Positions 1 through 7,975 of a stretch of 11,580 nt of DNA are shown here, one piece after another. The stretch comes from Angelakisella sp. (GTDB taxonomy: Bacteria; Bacillota; Clostridia; Oscillospirales; Ruminococcaceae). The stretch is taken from assembly GCA_020024515.1 (NCBI GenBank), contig JAHHTR010000065.1, positions 1-11,580 of the forward strand. Reading direction: 5' to 3'. The notes beneath the pieces are model-generated. The model saw only the letters and a program-made list of their open reading frames with translations. It did not search any database and had not been told where the DNA came from. A program made the translations under genes and the position numbers. Numbering within the stretch: the stretch's first letter is position 1; each line of letters opens with the position of its first letter.

Positions 1-344
1 AATATTTTTGATTTTATTTAGTTTTTTATTAAAACATCTTATAAATTTAAATATTTGTTTATTTAAAACATAATTATCATGTAAAATCAGTTGATAACTT
101 TGTGTTAAATATGAAAATTATTTTTTTCTTTAAAAATAAACAGAAAAACAATAATTTTAAATATAATTTTTTATCTTATAAATTTTAAATTTATTTTGAC
201 GATATGTATAAAAGATGATATAATATGACAGTATGCAACAAAATATGAAAACTTTTTTACTTGTATATAAATGCGCAAATATATATGTGAATTATATACA
301 GATAATTTTTATTAATTATTTACACAAAGGAGCTATTTTAAATT
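1..344. other. AT-rich leader region without a gene
   Basis: Extremely AT-rich non-coding stretch ahead of the large surface-protein gene. Apart from the promoter at 196-224 and the AAAGGAG ribosome site at 326-332, I see no gene, riboswitch-like fold or strong hairpin. The transcribed leader would be about 110 bases, from a start near 231 to the ATG at 345. Confidence 0.6.
196..224 (+). promoter_or_regulatory. Sigma-A type promoter for the large surface protein
   Basis: A -35 box TTGACG at 196-201 and a perfect -10 box TATAAT at 219-224 are separated by exactly 17 bases, the optimum for the housekeeping sigma factor. Expected transcription start is near 231. It faces the 345-4958 gene with nothing in between, so the inference is constitutive or growth-phase transcription rather than control by a sporulation sigma factor. 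Confidence 0.75.
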
Positions 345-3300
345 ATGGATTTTTATACTAAAAAAAGGCATAAAATCTTTGAGATTAGTAAAAATATATT
401 GAAACGCACATCTTGTGGACTAATGGCTGTTGCCATGGTCTTTTTATGTGGCAAAGATATGGTGTTTAATACAGCATTGGCGGCTGCGAGAGCAAAACCA
501 AATAATGATTTAGCAGATAAATATTTGTTTTTTTCATCTACATCTTGGCGTGAAAGAATGGATATATTGGAAATAGTAGAAGGACGTTCAGCAATGCTTG
601 AAGCTCATTTGCCAAATGGTTATGCTTTAAATTCCAAACAACCATTTACAATAACGGCAACAAGTGGTACGGTTCCAGGTACAAAAATAAAAATAGGTTC
701 AGCCAGTACTCCCAGTGGTGGCGTTGTTAAATATAAAGCAACTGCAACTCCGGGTTCTTCCGGTGCTACCGGTATAGAGGAATATGTTCTATTACCAAAT
801 TTTAGCCAAACAGGTATAAAAAACGGTATAGTAAGTCTAGGTTCCAAAGGTGGTATAGTTGAAATTACACAAGGTAGTTTGGGTATCATTACAGAAAGCT
901 CTATGGAATGGGAAATTACATCTGTATCAAGCACAACGCCAAATACCGGAATTGCACTATCAAAACAAATAGAAAATGCTATTGGTAGCTGTGATATTTT
1001 TAATGGAAAAATACCACGCATAAATTCTCAATCATTTTCAAACAATATTTTAACTTTAAATGTTACGCTTCCGCCAAGCTATTCGTTTAAAGTTGAAATA
1101 AATTTAGATGATTATCAAGTAAAAGCCGGAGATAAAATTATACTTTCTTTTTTCCCTCCAAGAAAAGATCAGCTTATCTTAACTGTTAAGTCAGAAGATA
1201 TTATCAGAAAAGAAATATATAACGATATAGTAAATGATGGAACATCTATGATACCTGACGATACTAAAAAACCGTATATTGAACTTGCCGAAGGTGATTT
1301 TTTGACAGGAATACGTTATCCGTTTAATTTGCTTACAAAAGTACGTAAAGCAAATCTAAATGATGATGAGCTTGCCAATATCAGCTGGAAATGGGTTCCT
1401 GATCCGCAATTTGCAAATTTGCCGGGAGCTGACAAGGTTGTGGAAATTCCAAGGGCAACAGGAAAATTTTTAAACGTTACATTAAATAGATTTAAAGAAG
1501 ATGTAACAGGTAAACTTATACCGACAGTTACTTTGGGTGGAAAAACTTATGTCCCTGCAAATGGTGAAAAAGACAGTATTCCTATTACGATAATTGGTAG
1601 CGGTAATACTCCACGAATAGAGTATGTCAGTGAAACAAGGGGCGCAAACGGTGATGAACTTATAAAAGATCCTTCAACATTGGAGTATGAAACAAATATT
1701 TCCAGCAATAAATATGCGCCACGAGTACTTGACGCATATCGTGGAGGTAAATTGCCAAATTACAAAGGCGGTCCTAATCAACCATATAAATATAAAGCGA
1801 AACTTTATCTCGGTAAAGGACTTGGTAGGGCAGAGTCGGTTGTAATAAGACCTGTAAAGCCTACGCCAAATGCAGGAGAAATAGAAATTATAATAGATGG
1901 TAATACCTCTTCGCCCTATGTACTGGGTACACCAATCGAAAATAAATTTGAAACGGAAGCTGCAATAACCATTGAATATTATGCAACCAAAAAAGGTACA
2001 GATGACATACAACTTGAATATGTATTTATGAACAATGGTAAAGAGAGAAAATATCTTGATACTGTTCCAAATCACTTTTTAACTATCAGAGACTCTACAC
2101 CTCGTGATATAAAAGAAATTGAAAGTTTAAAATTGGTTTCTGATGAACTGAAAAATAATCCAAATGCAAACCAAGTATATCCAAATGGTGAAATTAATAT
2201 TAATTTTAAACCTGAACAATATAACTATCCTAGTATAGTTGTTCCTTACAGTGTTGAAAGAGTTAAATTCTTTCCCTTTGTTAACGTATTTAACGGTATA
2301 AATAAAGTTATAAAATACACAATAGGAACAAACCAAACAGGTACATACGATACCAGTGATACAAATATAACAAAAGAAGGTATTATTGTACCTCTTCCTA
2401 ACGATCCAAAACTACAAATAGGCATAAAAACTACGCTTGAACTGGAAGTTACTGCAGAGGACGGTTCTACTGCACGATATATCTTTGAAATTGTTCGTGA
2501 TAAAGCATCAAATGACAATACTTTAAAATCACTGTCCATCGTAAATTCCAAGGATAAAACAATGGAGTTTATCAATGACAAAAACTTTACTCCGGGAGAT
2601 TCTGATAAAAGAATTATAAACCTTGAAACTCCTTACAGTGTGAAAGAAGTAGACTTTTCAGCTGTTACAAACCATATATTTGCGAAAAAAATAGAACTGT
2701 TTGGTGTCGATAGTAATAACAAAAAAACATTGATAGCCGATTCCACAAAGTGCAAAGTTGATGCGTTTAATGTGAAACTTAAACACCCAATAGATATTGG
2801 AGAATATAATGGTGACAGTGATATTAATAACTTTATTATAGCTATTACAGCAGAAAACGGTTTGACAAAGGAATATACAATTACAATAAAAAGACTGCCT
2901 CCTGATGTCAATGCAAGTCTGTCTAAATTAGAAGTTTTGGATAGTTTGGGTGAAACTATTAAATTTGTAGGGACTCCTGCTTTTGATAAGGAAAATACTT
3001 TCTATACAGTAAATATTCCTTTCTCTATGCCAAACGGTAAAATTAACTTTAAAACTGAAAGTGTTGTTGCACAAAAAGTTGTTATTCAGCTCTATAACCG
3101 CAATAATCAACCGATAATTACTGAGAAATCTCCGCAAGAATTTACAACAGGGTTACATAATGAACAAACATATAATCTGCTTTGTCCACCAAATGATGAT
3201 AATTTTACATCACAATTCAGTGCTGTAATTACTATTTATCCGGAAAGCGGACTGAAAGAAGATAAAAAAACTTATACAATAAGATTTTTACGTGATGAGC

Positions 3301-4958
3301 CTAATAAAGAAAACAGACTAAAAGACTTAAAAATTTTTGATGTTGAAGGTAAGGAAATACCACAACTTTCATTTAATCCCGAGACTACCGAATATGCATT
3401 TACGGTAGACTACAAAAATACAGAACAACTGACTATCCAGCCAAAAGCTATGTCAACATCTTCCACTGTATCTTTGCAAGTAGGTAAAAATCCACCTGTA
3501 ATTATTACAGAGCAAAACAAAAGCGAAGTAATGAAAATAAGTGCAAGTGAAACAAAGATAGTTACAATTACCGTAAAACCTGAAGATCCGAAAACTCCTG
3601 CAAAGGTTTATAAACTTACAATAAGACGTAATAAACCAAGTAACGAGGCACGTTTGGAAAGTTTGGTTGTAAATGGTGGCGAAGGATTTTCACCACGTTT
3701 TGTTCCGAATTTGACAACATATAAAGTTAGCATCCCCGAGGGAAAAGAAAGCGTAACATTTACTGCGAAATCTGTTCATCCAAATGCAACGATGACGATA
3801 AATAAAAAGAAACTTGTTTCGGGAACACCTTCCGAGCCGTATAAGTCATACGACCCATATACACTTGTTACTATTGAAGTAACAGCCGAAGACGGAAGAA
3901 CCAAAAAGGTTTATAAAATAACTGTTCGTAACGAAAATATTTTGCCTAAGAGTGATAATGCGGATTTAAAATCTCTTGTTGTTGATTATGGTACAATGAC
4001 ACCGAAATTTCACCCAAGTGTGACAGATTATAAAGTTGCGGTAAAAGATGAGGTTACATCTGTTGATATTATACCGATACCTGCACATTCACATGCAAAA
4101 ATTGAAGTATTTAAAGACAGTAAAAAGTTGGGTGACTATTCACATAACTACTCTACATCGCTTGATGAAGGGGAAAACGAAATAACAATAACCGTTACAG
4201 CCGAAGATGGAAAACTGAAAAAGACTTATAATATATTGGTTTACAGTAAAGATGAAGAACATCAAGGTAACTTTAAACCAATTACAAGTGAAATGGTCGA
4301 CTTTGCAGGTCCAAACCCAATAGTTGTTGATATTTCAAGATATACGGTTGTATCAGCCGATGTATTCAATAAACTAAAAAAAGAATATCCTAACAAAACA
4401 ATAATATTCCAAGGAAATGATTACAGTTTACAGATTACAGGTACTGCTATATCCGATGGATTGATTCCTTATGAAACAACATACGATTTGGGATTATCTT
4501 TCCGTTCTCCTGAACAAGATAAGATATTTAATGTTATTAACAGAGATCCACAAAATAATACTGTTGAACCTGTTTTGATACATTTTAAACATCATGGTCC
4601 GCTTCCCGGTCCTATGCTGTTTACGATGAGTTTGGGCAGACAGTATAGAGATCAAAAAGCGACATGGTACTATTATAATGAAGAACGTGACAGAATAGAT
4701 TTGTATGGGGAACTTGTTACAAATTCACGTGGTACATTCTCAACAAGACTAAATCATATGAGTACATATATATATAGTACCAGATACATTGTAGGTGCAG
4801 AGAATAAGACAAATACACAAGGTTTCTTTGGCTCAGGCAAACCTAACCCAAATACAGGTATTAATACCACAACAACATTTTTACCTACTGAGTATGCAAG
4901 ACTTAATAAACGTAAAGATGATGAACAATACAGTGAAATAATAGAAACAGAAGAATGA
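345..4958 (+). CDS. Large secreted surface protein with six cadherin-like repeats and an NPNTG motif
   Basis: A 1537-residue exported protein. The start is preceded by AAAGGAG at 326-332, a rather long 12-base gap. The N-terminus is a signal peptide: basic stretch to about residue 21, hydrophobic core about 25-35, possible cleavage after the ALAA stretch near 45-48. Residues about 60-590 are not recognised. Residues about 592-1301 are six tandem repeats of the cadherin-like beta-sandwich type (Pfam Cadherin-like), each opening with an N-x-x-L-x-x-L pattern and closing with a T/P-A/E-E-D/N-G...K-x-Y-x-I pattern. Residues about 1310-1480 hold a C-terminal module common in clostridial surface proteins, ending in a Y-Y-Y-N...H-M-S-T-Y segment. 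NPNTG at 1501-1505 resembles a class B sortase signal, but the remaining 32 residues are polar and charged with no membrane helix. A sortase gene follows directly. Probable role: cell-surface adhesion or structure; ligand unknown. Confidence 0.85.
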   Translation: MDFYTKKRHKIFEISKNILKRTSCGLMAVAMVFLCGKDMVFNTALAAARAKPNNDLADKYLFFSSTSWRERMDILEIVEGRSAMLEAHLPNGYALNSKQPFTITATSGTVPGTKIKIGSASTPSGGVVKYKATATPGSSGATGIEEYVLLPNFSQTGIKNGIVSLGSKGGIVEITQGSLGIITESSMEWEITSVSSTTPNTGIALSKQIENAIGSCDIFNGKIPRINSQSFSNNILTLNVTLPPSYSFKVEINLDDYQVKAGDKIILSFFPPRKDQLILTVKSEDIIRKEIYNDIVNDGTSMIPDDTKKPYIELAEGDFLTGIRYPFNLLTKVRKANLNDDELANISWKWVPDPQFANLPGADKVVEIPRATGKFLNVTLNRFKEDVTGKLIPTVTLGGKTYVPANGEKDSIPITIIGSGNTPRIEYVSETRGANGDELIKDPSTLEYETNISSNKYAPRVLDAYRGGKLPNYKGGPNQPYKYKAKLYLGKGLGRAESVVIRPVKPTPNAGEIEIIIDGNTSSPYVLGTPIENKFETEAAITIEYYATKKGTDDIQLEYVFMNNGKERKYLDTVPNHFLTIRDSTPRDIKEIESLKLVSDELKNNPNANQVYPNGEININFKPEQYNYPSIVVPYSVERVKFFPFVNVFNGINKVIKYTIGTNQTGTYDTSDTNITKEGIIVPLPNDPKLQIGIKTTLELEVTAEDGSTARYIFEIVRDKASNDNTLKSLSIVNSKDKTMEFINDKNFTPGDSDKRIINLETPYSVKEVDFSAVTNHIFAKKIELFGVDSNNKKTLIADSTKCKVDAFNVKLKHPIDIGEYNGDSDINNFIIAITAENGLTKEYTITIKRLPPDVNASLSKLEVLDSLGETIKFVGTPAFDKENTFYTVNIPFSMPNGKINFKTESVVAQKVVIQLYNRNNQPIITEKSPQEFTTGLHNEQTYNLLCPPNDDNFTSQFSAVITIYPESGLKEDKKTYTIRFLRDEPNKENRLKDLKIFDVEGKEIPQLSFNPETTEYAFTVDYKNTEQLTIQPKAMSTSSTVSLQVGKNPPVIITEQNKSEVMKISASETKIVTITVKPEDPKTPAKVYKLTIRRNKPSNEARLESLVVNGGEGFSPRFVPNLTTYKVSIPEGKESVTFTAKSVHPNATMTINKKKLVSGTPSEPYKSYDPYTLVTIEVTAEDGRTKKVYKITVRNENILPKSDNADLKSLVVDYGTMTPKFHPSVTDYKVAVKDEVTSVDIIPIPAHSHAKIEVFKDSKKLGDYSHNYSTSLDEGENEITITVTAEDGKLKKTYNILVYSKDEEHQGNFKPITSEMVDFAGPNPIVVDISRYTVVSADVFNKLKKEYPNKTIIFQGNDYSLQITGTAISDGLIPYETTYDLGLSFRSPEQDKIFNVINRDPQNNTVEPVLIHFKHHGPLPGPMLFTMSLGRQYRDQKATWYYYNEERDRIDLYGELVTNSRGTFSTRLNHMSTYIYSTRYIVGAENKTNTQGFFGSGKPNPNTGINTTTTFLPTEYARLNKRKDDEQYSEIIETEE
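2118..4247 (+). repeat. Six tandem cadherin-like beta-sandwich repeats (protein level)
   Basis: Repeat openings in the large surface protein fall at about residues 592, 723, 856, 989, 1100 and 1205. Openings include DNTLKSLSIV, NASLSKLEVL, ENRLKDLKIF, EARLESLVV and NADLKSLVV. Closings include VTAEDGSTARY, ITAENGLTKEY and VTAEDGRTKKVY. The first four units are about 110-135 residues, while the last two are near 100 and closest to the family consensus. The DNA itself is diverged, so this is an old protein-level duplication rather than a recent tandem array. Confidence 0.8.
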
Positions 4959-4963
4959 TAAAT

Positions 4964-5002
4964 AAAAATAGAGGTGAGCCACAAAAGTTCATCTCTATTT
5001 TT
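4964..5002 (+). terminator. Intrinsic terminator between surface protein and sortase
   Basis: The 14-base arms 4964-4977 and 4989-5002 pair completely except for one G-T wobble, around an 11-base loop. The stem has an A-rich 5' arm and ends in five T, so it can work in both directions. It starts five bases after the TGA of the surface-protein gene and ends just ahead of the sortase reading frame, so sortase expression would need readthrough or its own promoter. Confidence 0.75.
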
Positions 5003-5039
5003 CTAAATGCAAGATAACAAAAAAGGAATGGTGAAATAT

Positions 5040-5837
5040 ATGAAAGCATTTTTATCAATTATATTAACACTGTGCATTGTTGGTATAACAGCAATTGTTG
5101 GTACACAAATATATAAAAAACAACGACAGCAAAAAATAGATGATACACCATACGTTCCGCAAGGCGAGGTAATAACACCTGAGGAAACAGCAGAAGAAAA
5201 AGAAGATAATAAAACAGAACTACAAAAAGAAGTAGATAAAAGCACATCTGATAAAGAAATTTTAGATAAGCTTATGTATGAAGTCAAAAAAAATCCAGAT
5301 ACTGTTGCTTGGATAAAAATACCTGATACAACTATTGATAACAGCATTTTGCAGTATCACAACAATGAATATTACCAACGCCGCGATGAACGAAAAAAAA
5401 ATAATATTTATGGTTGTTACTTTGCTGATTATGAATCTTCATTAAGTACACGTGATAATCTAAAAAAGAATACTATCATATATGGGCACAGTGATTTAAA
5501 AGATAATCCTGACGGTCAAAGATTTTCACAATTATTTAAGTTTACTGATGATAAATTTGCAGATACACATAAAGAGATACATATAACCACAGTAAATGAA
5601 GACTTTGTATTTGAAATTTTTTCTGTATTTTATACAGATACAAACTTTGACTATATACGTGTAAATATGGACGATAAGGCATATCAAGAAATACTTGATA
5701 CAGCATTAAAGCTATCTATTCGTGACTATAACATAAAACCAACAGTACAAGATAAAATCCTTACTCTTTCTACTTGTAGTGTTAAATATCGTCAAGATGG
5801 TACGGGTAGATTTGTAATAATGGGTAGATTGAAATAA
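5040..5837 (+). CDS. srtB: Class B sortase
   Basis: A membrane-anchored transpeptidase that cuts a short C-terminal motif in exported proteins and joins them to peptidoglycan. From the ATG at 5040 it has 265 residues: a short basic start, one N-terminal membrane helix (about residues 2-22), an acidic linker, then the sortase barrel. Catalytic residues are visible: His in T-I-I-Y-G-H-S (about 150), Cys in T-L-S-T-C (about 246) and Arg in G-R-F-V-I-M-G-R (about 257). N-terminal anchor, helical linker and the LSTC...RFVIMGRL ending fit class B rather than A. An earlier ATG at 5007 would give 276 residues, but it sits four bases after the terminator stem and lacks a ribosome site, whereas AAAAGGA at 5021-5027 serves 5040. 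Family partners use NPQTN-like motifs; NPNTG upstream and NPQTG in the second surface gene are natural substrate candidates. Confidence 0.9.
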   Translation: MKAFLSIILTLCIVGITAIVGTQIYKKQRQQKIDDTPYVPQGEVITPEETAEEKEDNKTELQKEVDKSTSDKEILDKLMYEVKKNPDTVAWIKIPDTTIDNSILQYHNNEYYQRRDERKKNNIYGCYFADYESSLSTRDNLKKNTIIYGHSDLKDNPDGQRFSQLFKFTDDKFADTHKEIHITTVNEDFVFEIFSVFYTDTNFDYIRVNMDDKAYQEILDTALKLSIRDYNIKPTVQDKILTLSTCSVKYRQDGTGRFVIMGRLK

Positions 5838-5993
5838 TTTGTTGATTATTTATCTTTTGGGTGAAATTTTGTGAAAATACAGAAAGGTTGAGTTTTTTTC
5901 TGAAAATATAATTGACGAAGAAGATAAAATCGTTTGAATAGAATTTGCTTCTTGTAAAATGTAAAACAAAATTATAAACTTATATCTTAAAAT

Positions 5994-6032
5994 GGCAACC
6001 TTTCTCTTTATCGATTGGTTGCCTGTTTTTTT
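5994..6032 (+). terminator. Intrinsic terminator after the sortase gene
   Basis: GGCAACC (5994-6000) and GGTTGCC (6017-6023) form a perfect 7-bp stem with a 16-base loop, followed by TG and a run of seven T. It lies about 155 bases after the sortase stop and ahead of yunB, separating the two units. The DNA from 5838 to 5993 shows no gene. Confidence 0.8.
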
Positions 6033-6112
6033 ATAAATATTTATGTAAACCTTTTTTATTGATATACATATTAATATATTAGTGTACTTTAATAAAAAAA
6101 AGGGGTAAAAAT

Positions 6113-6793
6113 ATGGAAAAAGAACACAAGTTTCTTCGTTTAAAACTAATCTTAATCTTGCTTTTAATTATAATTTCTGTCCTTGTTGTATCATTTAATA
6201 ACAAAATAAGTCCAATGATAGAAAGTTATGCAACCAATCAGGCAACAAACAAAGTAATGAAAATTATAAATCAGTCTGTCTACGAAGAAATCAGTGAAAA
6301 TGGGTTGAGATATTCAAATCTTGTTTTTCTTACATATTCAGAAAATGGTGTGGTTACATCTTTGCAAACCAATATGGCAGAACTGAATGCTTTGCAATCA
6401 TCAATTACAAACAGAATAATTACACATTTAACTGATTTTAAGGAGCAAACGGTTCGTCTGTCACTGGGTACAATTATCGGTGGACCGATTTTTTCGGGTA
6501 GAGGTCCTTTTATTGAAATAAAACTTATTCCATCAAACTACATAACAACAAGAATAGAAAATGATTTTCGCGAGGCGGGAATAAACCAAACACGGCACCG
6601 CATAATACTTGAAATAAATATGACAGTAACTACTGTTCTACCGGGATTTAAATTTTCATCAAAAATTAATACAAATATTGTTCTTGCCGAAACTGTAATA
6701 GTAGGTGCTGTTCCGGAAGCATTTACAAATGTGAGTGATCCGACGAAAGAAATCGTAGGAATAATAGAAGATTATGGAGCAAGTACAGACTAG
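6113..6793 (+). CDS. yunB: Sporulation protein YunB
   Basis: A 226-residue single-pass membrane protein. The ATG is preceded by AGGGG at 6101-6105 with a 7-base gap. One hydrophobic segment lies at about residues 10-27; the remainder should be outside the membrane. Family signatures are the A-T-N-x-A stretch near residues 40-45, a long helix with N-M-A-E-L-N near 85-92, the conserved L-G-T-I-I-G-G-P-I-F-S-G-R-G-P near 118-132 and a beta-rich tail with the V-I-V-G-A-V-P-E motif near 194-201. Length is close to the usual 230-250 residues. In Bacillus subtilis, YunB is made in the mother cell under sigma-E and is needed for normal spore formation; its biochemical role is unclear. I could not confirm a sigma-E promoter upstream. 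It marks the organism as a spore former. Confidence 0.9.
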   Translation: MEKEHKFLRLKLILILLLIIISVLVVSFNNKISPMIESYATNQATNKVMKIINQSVYEEISENGLRYSNLVFLTYSENGVVTSLQTNMAELNALQSSITNRIITHLTDFKEQTVRLSLGTIIGGPIFSGRGPFIEIKLIPSNYITTRIENDFREAGINQTRHRIILEINMTVTTVLPGFKFSSKINTNIVLAETVIVGAVPEAFTNVSDPTKEIVGIIEDYGASTD

Positions 6794-6812
6794 AATAAGC
6801 TTTTTAACAATT

Positions 6813-6837
6813 AAATAAATTTGATTTATTTTTATAA
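6813..6837 (+). terminator. Weak AT-only hairpin after yunB
   Basis: AAATAAAT (6813-6820) and ATTTATTT (6824-6831) form an 8-bp stem with a 3-base loop, followed by TTATAAA. With no G-C pair it would be a poor terminator, so the next gene may still be read from the yunB transcript. Confidence 0.3.
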
Positions 6838-6876
6838 AGCACAATGATTGTTATTAGAAAGGTCGTGGTGTTAATA

Positions 6877-7356
6877 ATGCAAAAGGTAATGAAAAATATG
6901 GCTATTATATCTGTAGCTTTAACAATGGTTTCTATTGTTGGTTATAATATTATAAATTGGCAATTTTCTTTATCTTTCACAATAACTTTTGGGACTATAT
7001 CTTATCATTTTTGTATGAGATTATTTATCGGTACTTTATACAATTTTTTTATGAATAATAAAGTTGATTATAATAAAAAGTGGTTTAAAGTTTGTAAATG
7101 GGAGCCGTATATTTATAATAAATTACAAGTTAAAAAGTGGAAAAGAAAAATGCCGACTTATGATAAAACATTATTTGATTCAAATATTCATTCGTGGGAA
7201 AAAATTATTCAAGCTATGTGTCAATCGGAACTTGTGCATGAAACAATTATAGTTTTCAGCTTTTTACCATTAGTTTTATCTATATGGTTTGGCACATTTT
7301 GGGTTTTCTTTATAACTTCTGTTTTGAGTGCATGTTATGATTTATTTTTTTTATAA
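6877..7356 (+). CDS. CrtO-type glycosyl-diaponeurosporenoate acyltransferase homologue, C-terminus out of frame
   Basis: A small membrane protein resembling staphylococcal CrtO, which adds a fatty acid to a glycosylated C30 carotenoid. Features shared with it are K-K-W-F-K-V-C-K-W-E-P near residue 67, K-W-K-x-K-M-P, the S-E-L-V-H-E motif that matches A-E-L-I-H in CrtO, and hydrophobic helices at both ends. The frame stops at 7354-7356 just before the conserved Q-R-Y-N-R-P-R ending, which is present in the next frame (7356-7409); one extra T in the run 7345-7352 would join them into about 177 residues. The start is uncertain: 6844, 6877, 6889 and 6898 are possible, and 6877 has GTGGTG seven bases upstream. 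No other carotenoid gene is in view, so the substrate here may differ. It lies 83 bases after yunB on the same strand. Confidence 0.6.
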   Translation: MQKVMKNMAIISVALTMVSIVGYNIINWQFSLSFTITFGTISYHFCMRLFIGTLYNFFMNNKVDYNKKWFKVCKWEPYIYNKLQVKKWKRKMPTYDKTLFDSNIHSWEKIIQAMCQSELVHETIIVFSFLPLVLSIWFGTFWVFFITSVLSACYDLFFL

Positions 7357-7409
7357 TGCAGAGATACAATAGACCGAGAATAATAAAAATTATTGAAAAA
7401 AATGGGTAA
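7345..7409 (+). other. T8 run and out-of-frame C-terminal tail of the acyltransferase homologue
   Basis: Eight T at 7345-7352 are followed by a frame reading IMQRYNRPRIIKIIEKNG and then TAA at 7407-7409. The Q-R-Y-N-R-P-R segment is a hallmark of the CrtO acyltransferase family, so this is the true end of that protein. A one-base loss in the homopolymer explains the break. Whether it is a mutation, a phase-variable site, transcript slippage or a sequencing error cannot be told here. Confidence 0.75.
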
Positions 7410-7509
7410 AATAAAGATTTATAGCCACTTATGAAATTTAAAGATTGTGAAATATATAAGGACGATTTTCATAAACCGTGCTGGATTTTATCTTTTATTT
7501 AATAATGTG

Positions 7510-7595
7510 GTGGCACTACATAGGGAAAATACCCTTCCAGTTTGACAACACATAAATACTTAAAAACTGAATATTTGCTACCTATGCAGTGGCAC
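7510..7595. repeat. Imperfect 15-base inverted repeat beside the IS200 relic
   Basis: GTGGCACTACATAGG (7510-7524) matches the reverse complement of CCTATGCAGTGGCAC (7581-7595) at 13 of 15 positions. The arms enclose 56 bases, including a small nested AGGG...CCCT hairpin. It abuts the left end of the IS200-type remnant and may be part of that element or a separate miniature element. Confidence 0.45.
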
Positions 7596-7975
7596 ACCAG
7601 GCAGGAAATATTTTTCAAGGTTTCCTGCTTTTTTACGCCCATTTTTGATGTTTGGGAGAAAAACTGACTCTGTCAGTGGGCTATGGTGGAAGAAAACAAC
7701 TTCTCGTAATAAATTAAAGTTAAGGTCTGCCTTCATAACAAAAATATTACGAGGAGGTCCTAAAAACGGAAGAAAAGGACATATATTGTTTAGAACATAC
7801 GAAGTGGAGATGTCAATGCTATGTGGTATATGCACCTAAATATAGACGATTGGTAATATGCAGTTGGCAGACCTTTCGGAGTCTATTTAGTGCTAATGTT
7901 TGTAAAAAAGCCATTATAGGGCTTAATTAAGCCACTGGATTAGCTGATGGTTATGCCTTTGACATTAAATTTTTT
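7596..7975 (+). mobile_element. Internally deleted IS200-type element
   Basis: The left part has the subterminal hairpins expected of IS200: GCAGGAAA (7601-7608) pairing with TTTCCTGC (7621-7628), then ACTGAC (7663-7668) pairing with GTCAGT (7672-7677). These are followed by GAGGAGG (7751-7757) and a transposase beginning. Homology breaks near 7861, so most of the transposase is missing, and the segment to about 7975 with AAGCC/GGCTT stems may be the right end. Exact ends are not determined; IS200 elements lack terminal inverted repeats and target duplications, so boundaries are approximate. Confidence 0.6.
7766..7861 (+). pseudogene. tnpA: Truncated IS200 transposase (tnpA) with ACG in place of its start codon
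   Basis: The frame from 7766 reads T-E-E-K-D-I-Y-C-L-E and then HTKWRCQCYVVYAPKYRRLV, which matches the N-terminal strand and helix of IS200 Y1-type transposases (H-T-K-W...K-Y-H-V-V-F-A-P-K-Y-R-R). The codon where the ATG should be, eight bases after GAGGAGG, is ACG. After about residue 32 the resemblance ends. The His-x-His and catalytic Tyr of the active enzyme are absent, so it cannot be a working transposase. The frame stays open to a TAA near 7927, but the later part is not recognisable. Confidence 0.7.

Noticed and set aside
6036..6112. Possible sigma-E or sigma-K promoter ahead of yunB (CATATT near 6067 with AT-rich upstream boxes)
   Set aside because: Neither the CATACA-type nor the CATA-N3-TA -10 pattern fits, and spacing to a suitable -35 box is wrong. 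The region is so AT-rich that partial matches mean little.
7578..7839. Open frames of 64-85 codons on both strands across the IS200 relic
   Set aside because: They overlap IS200 hairpins and transposase remnants, have no ribosome sites, and do not resemble proteins. The real coding trace is in another frame (7766-7861).
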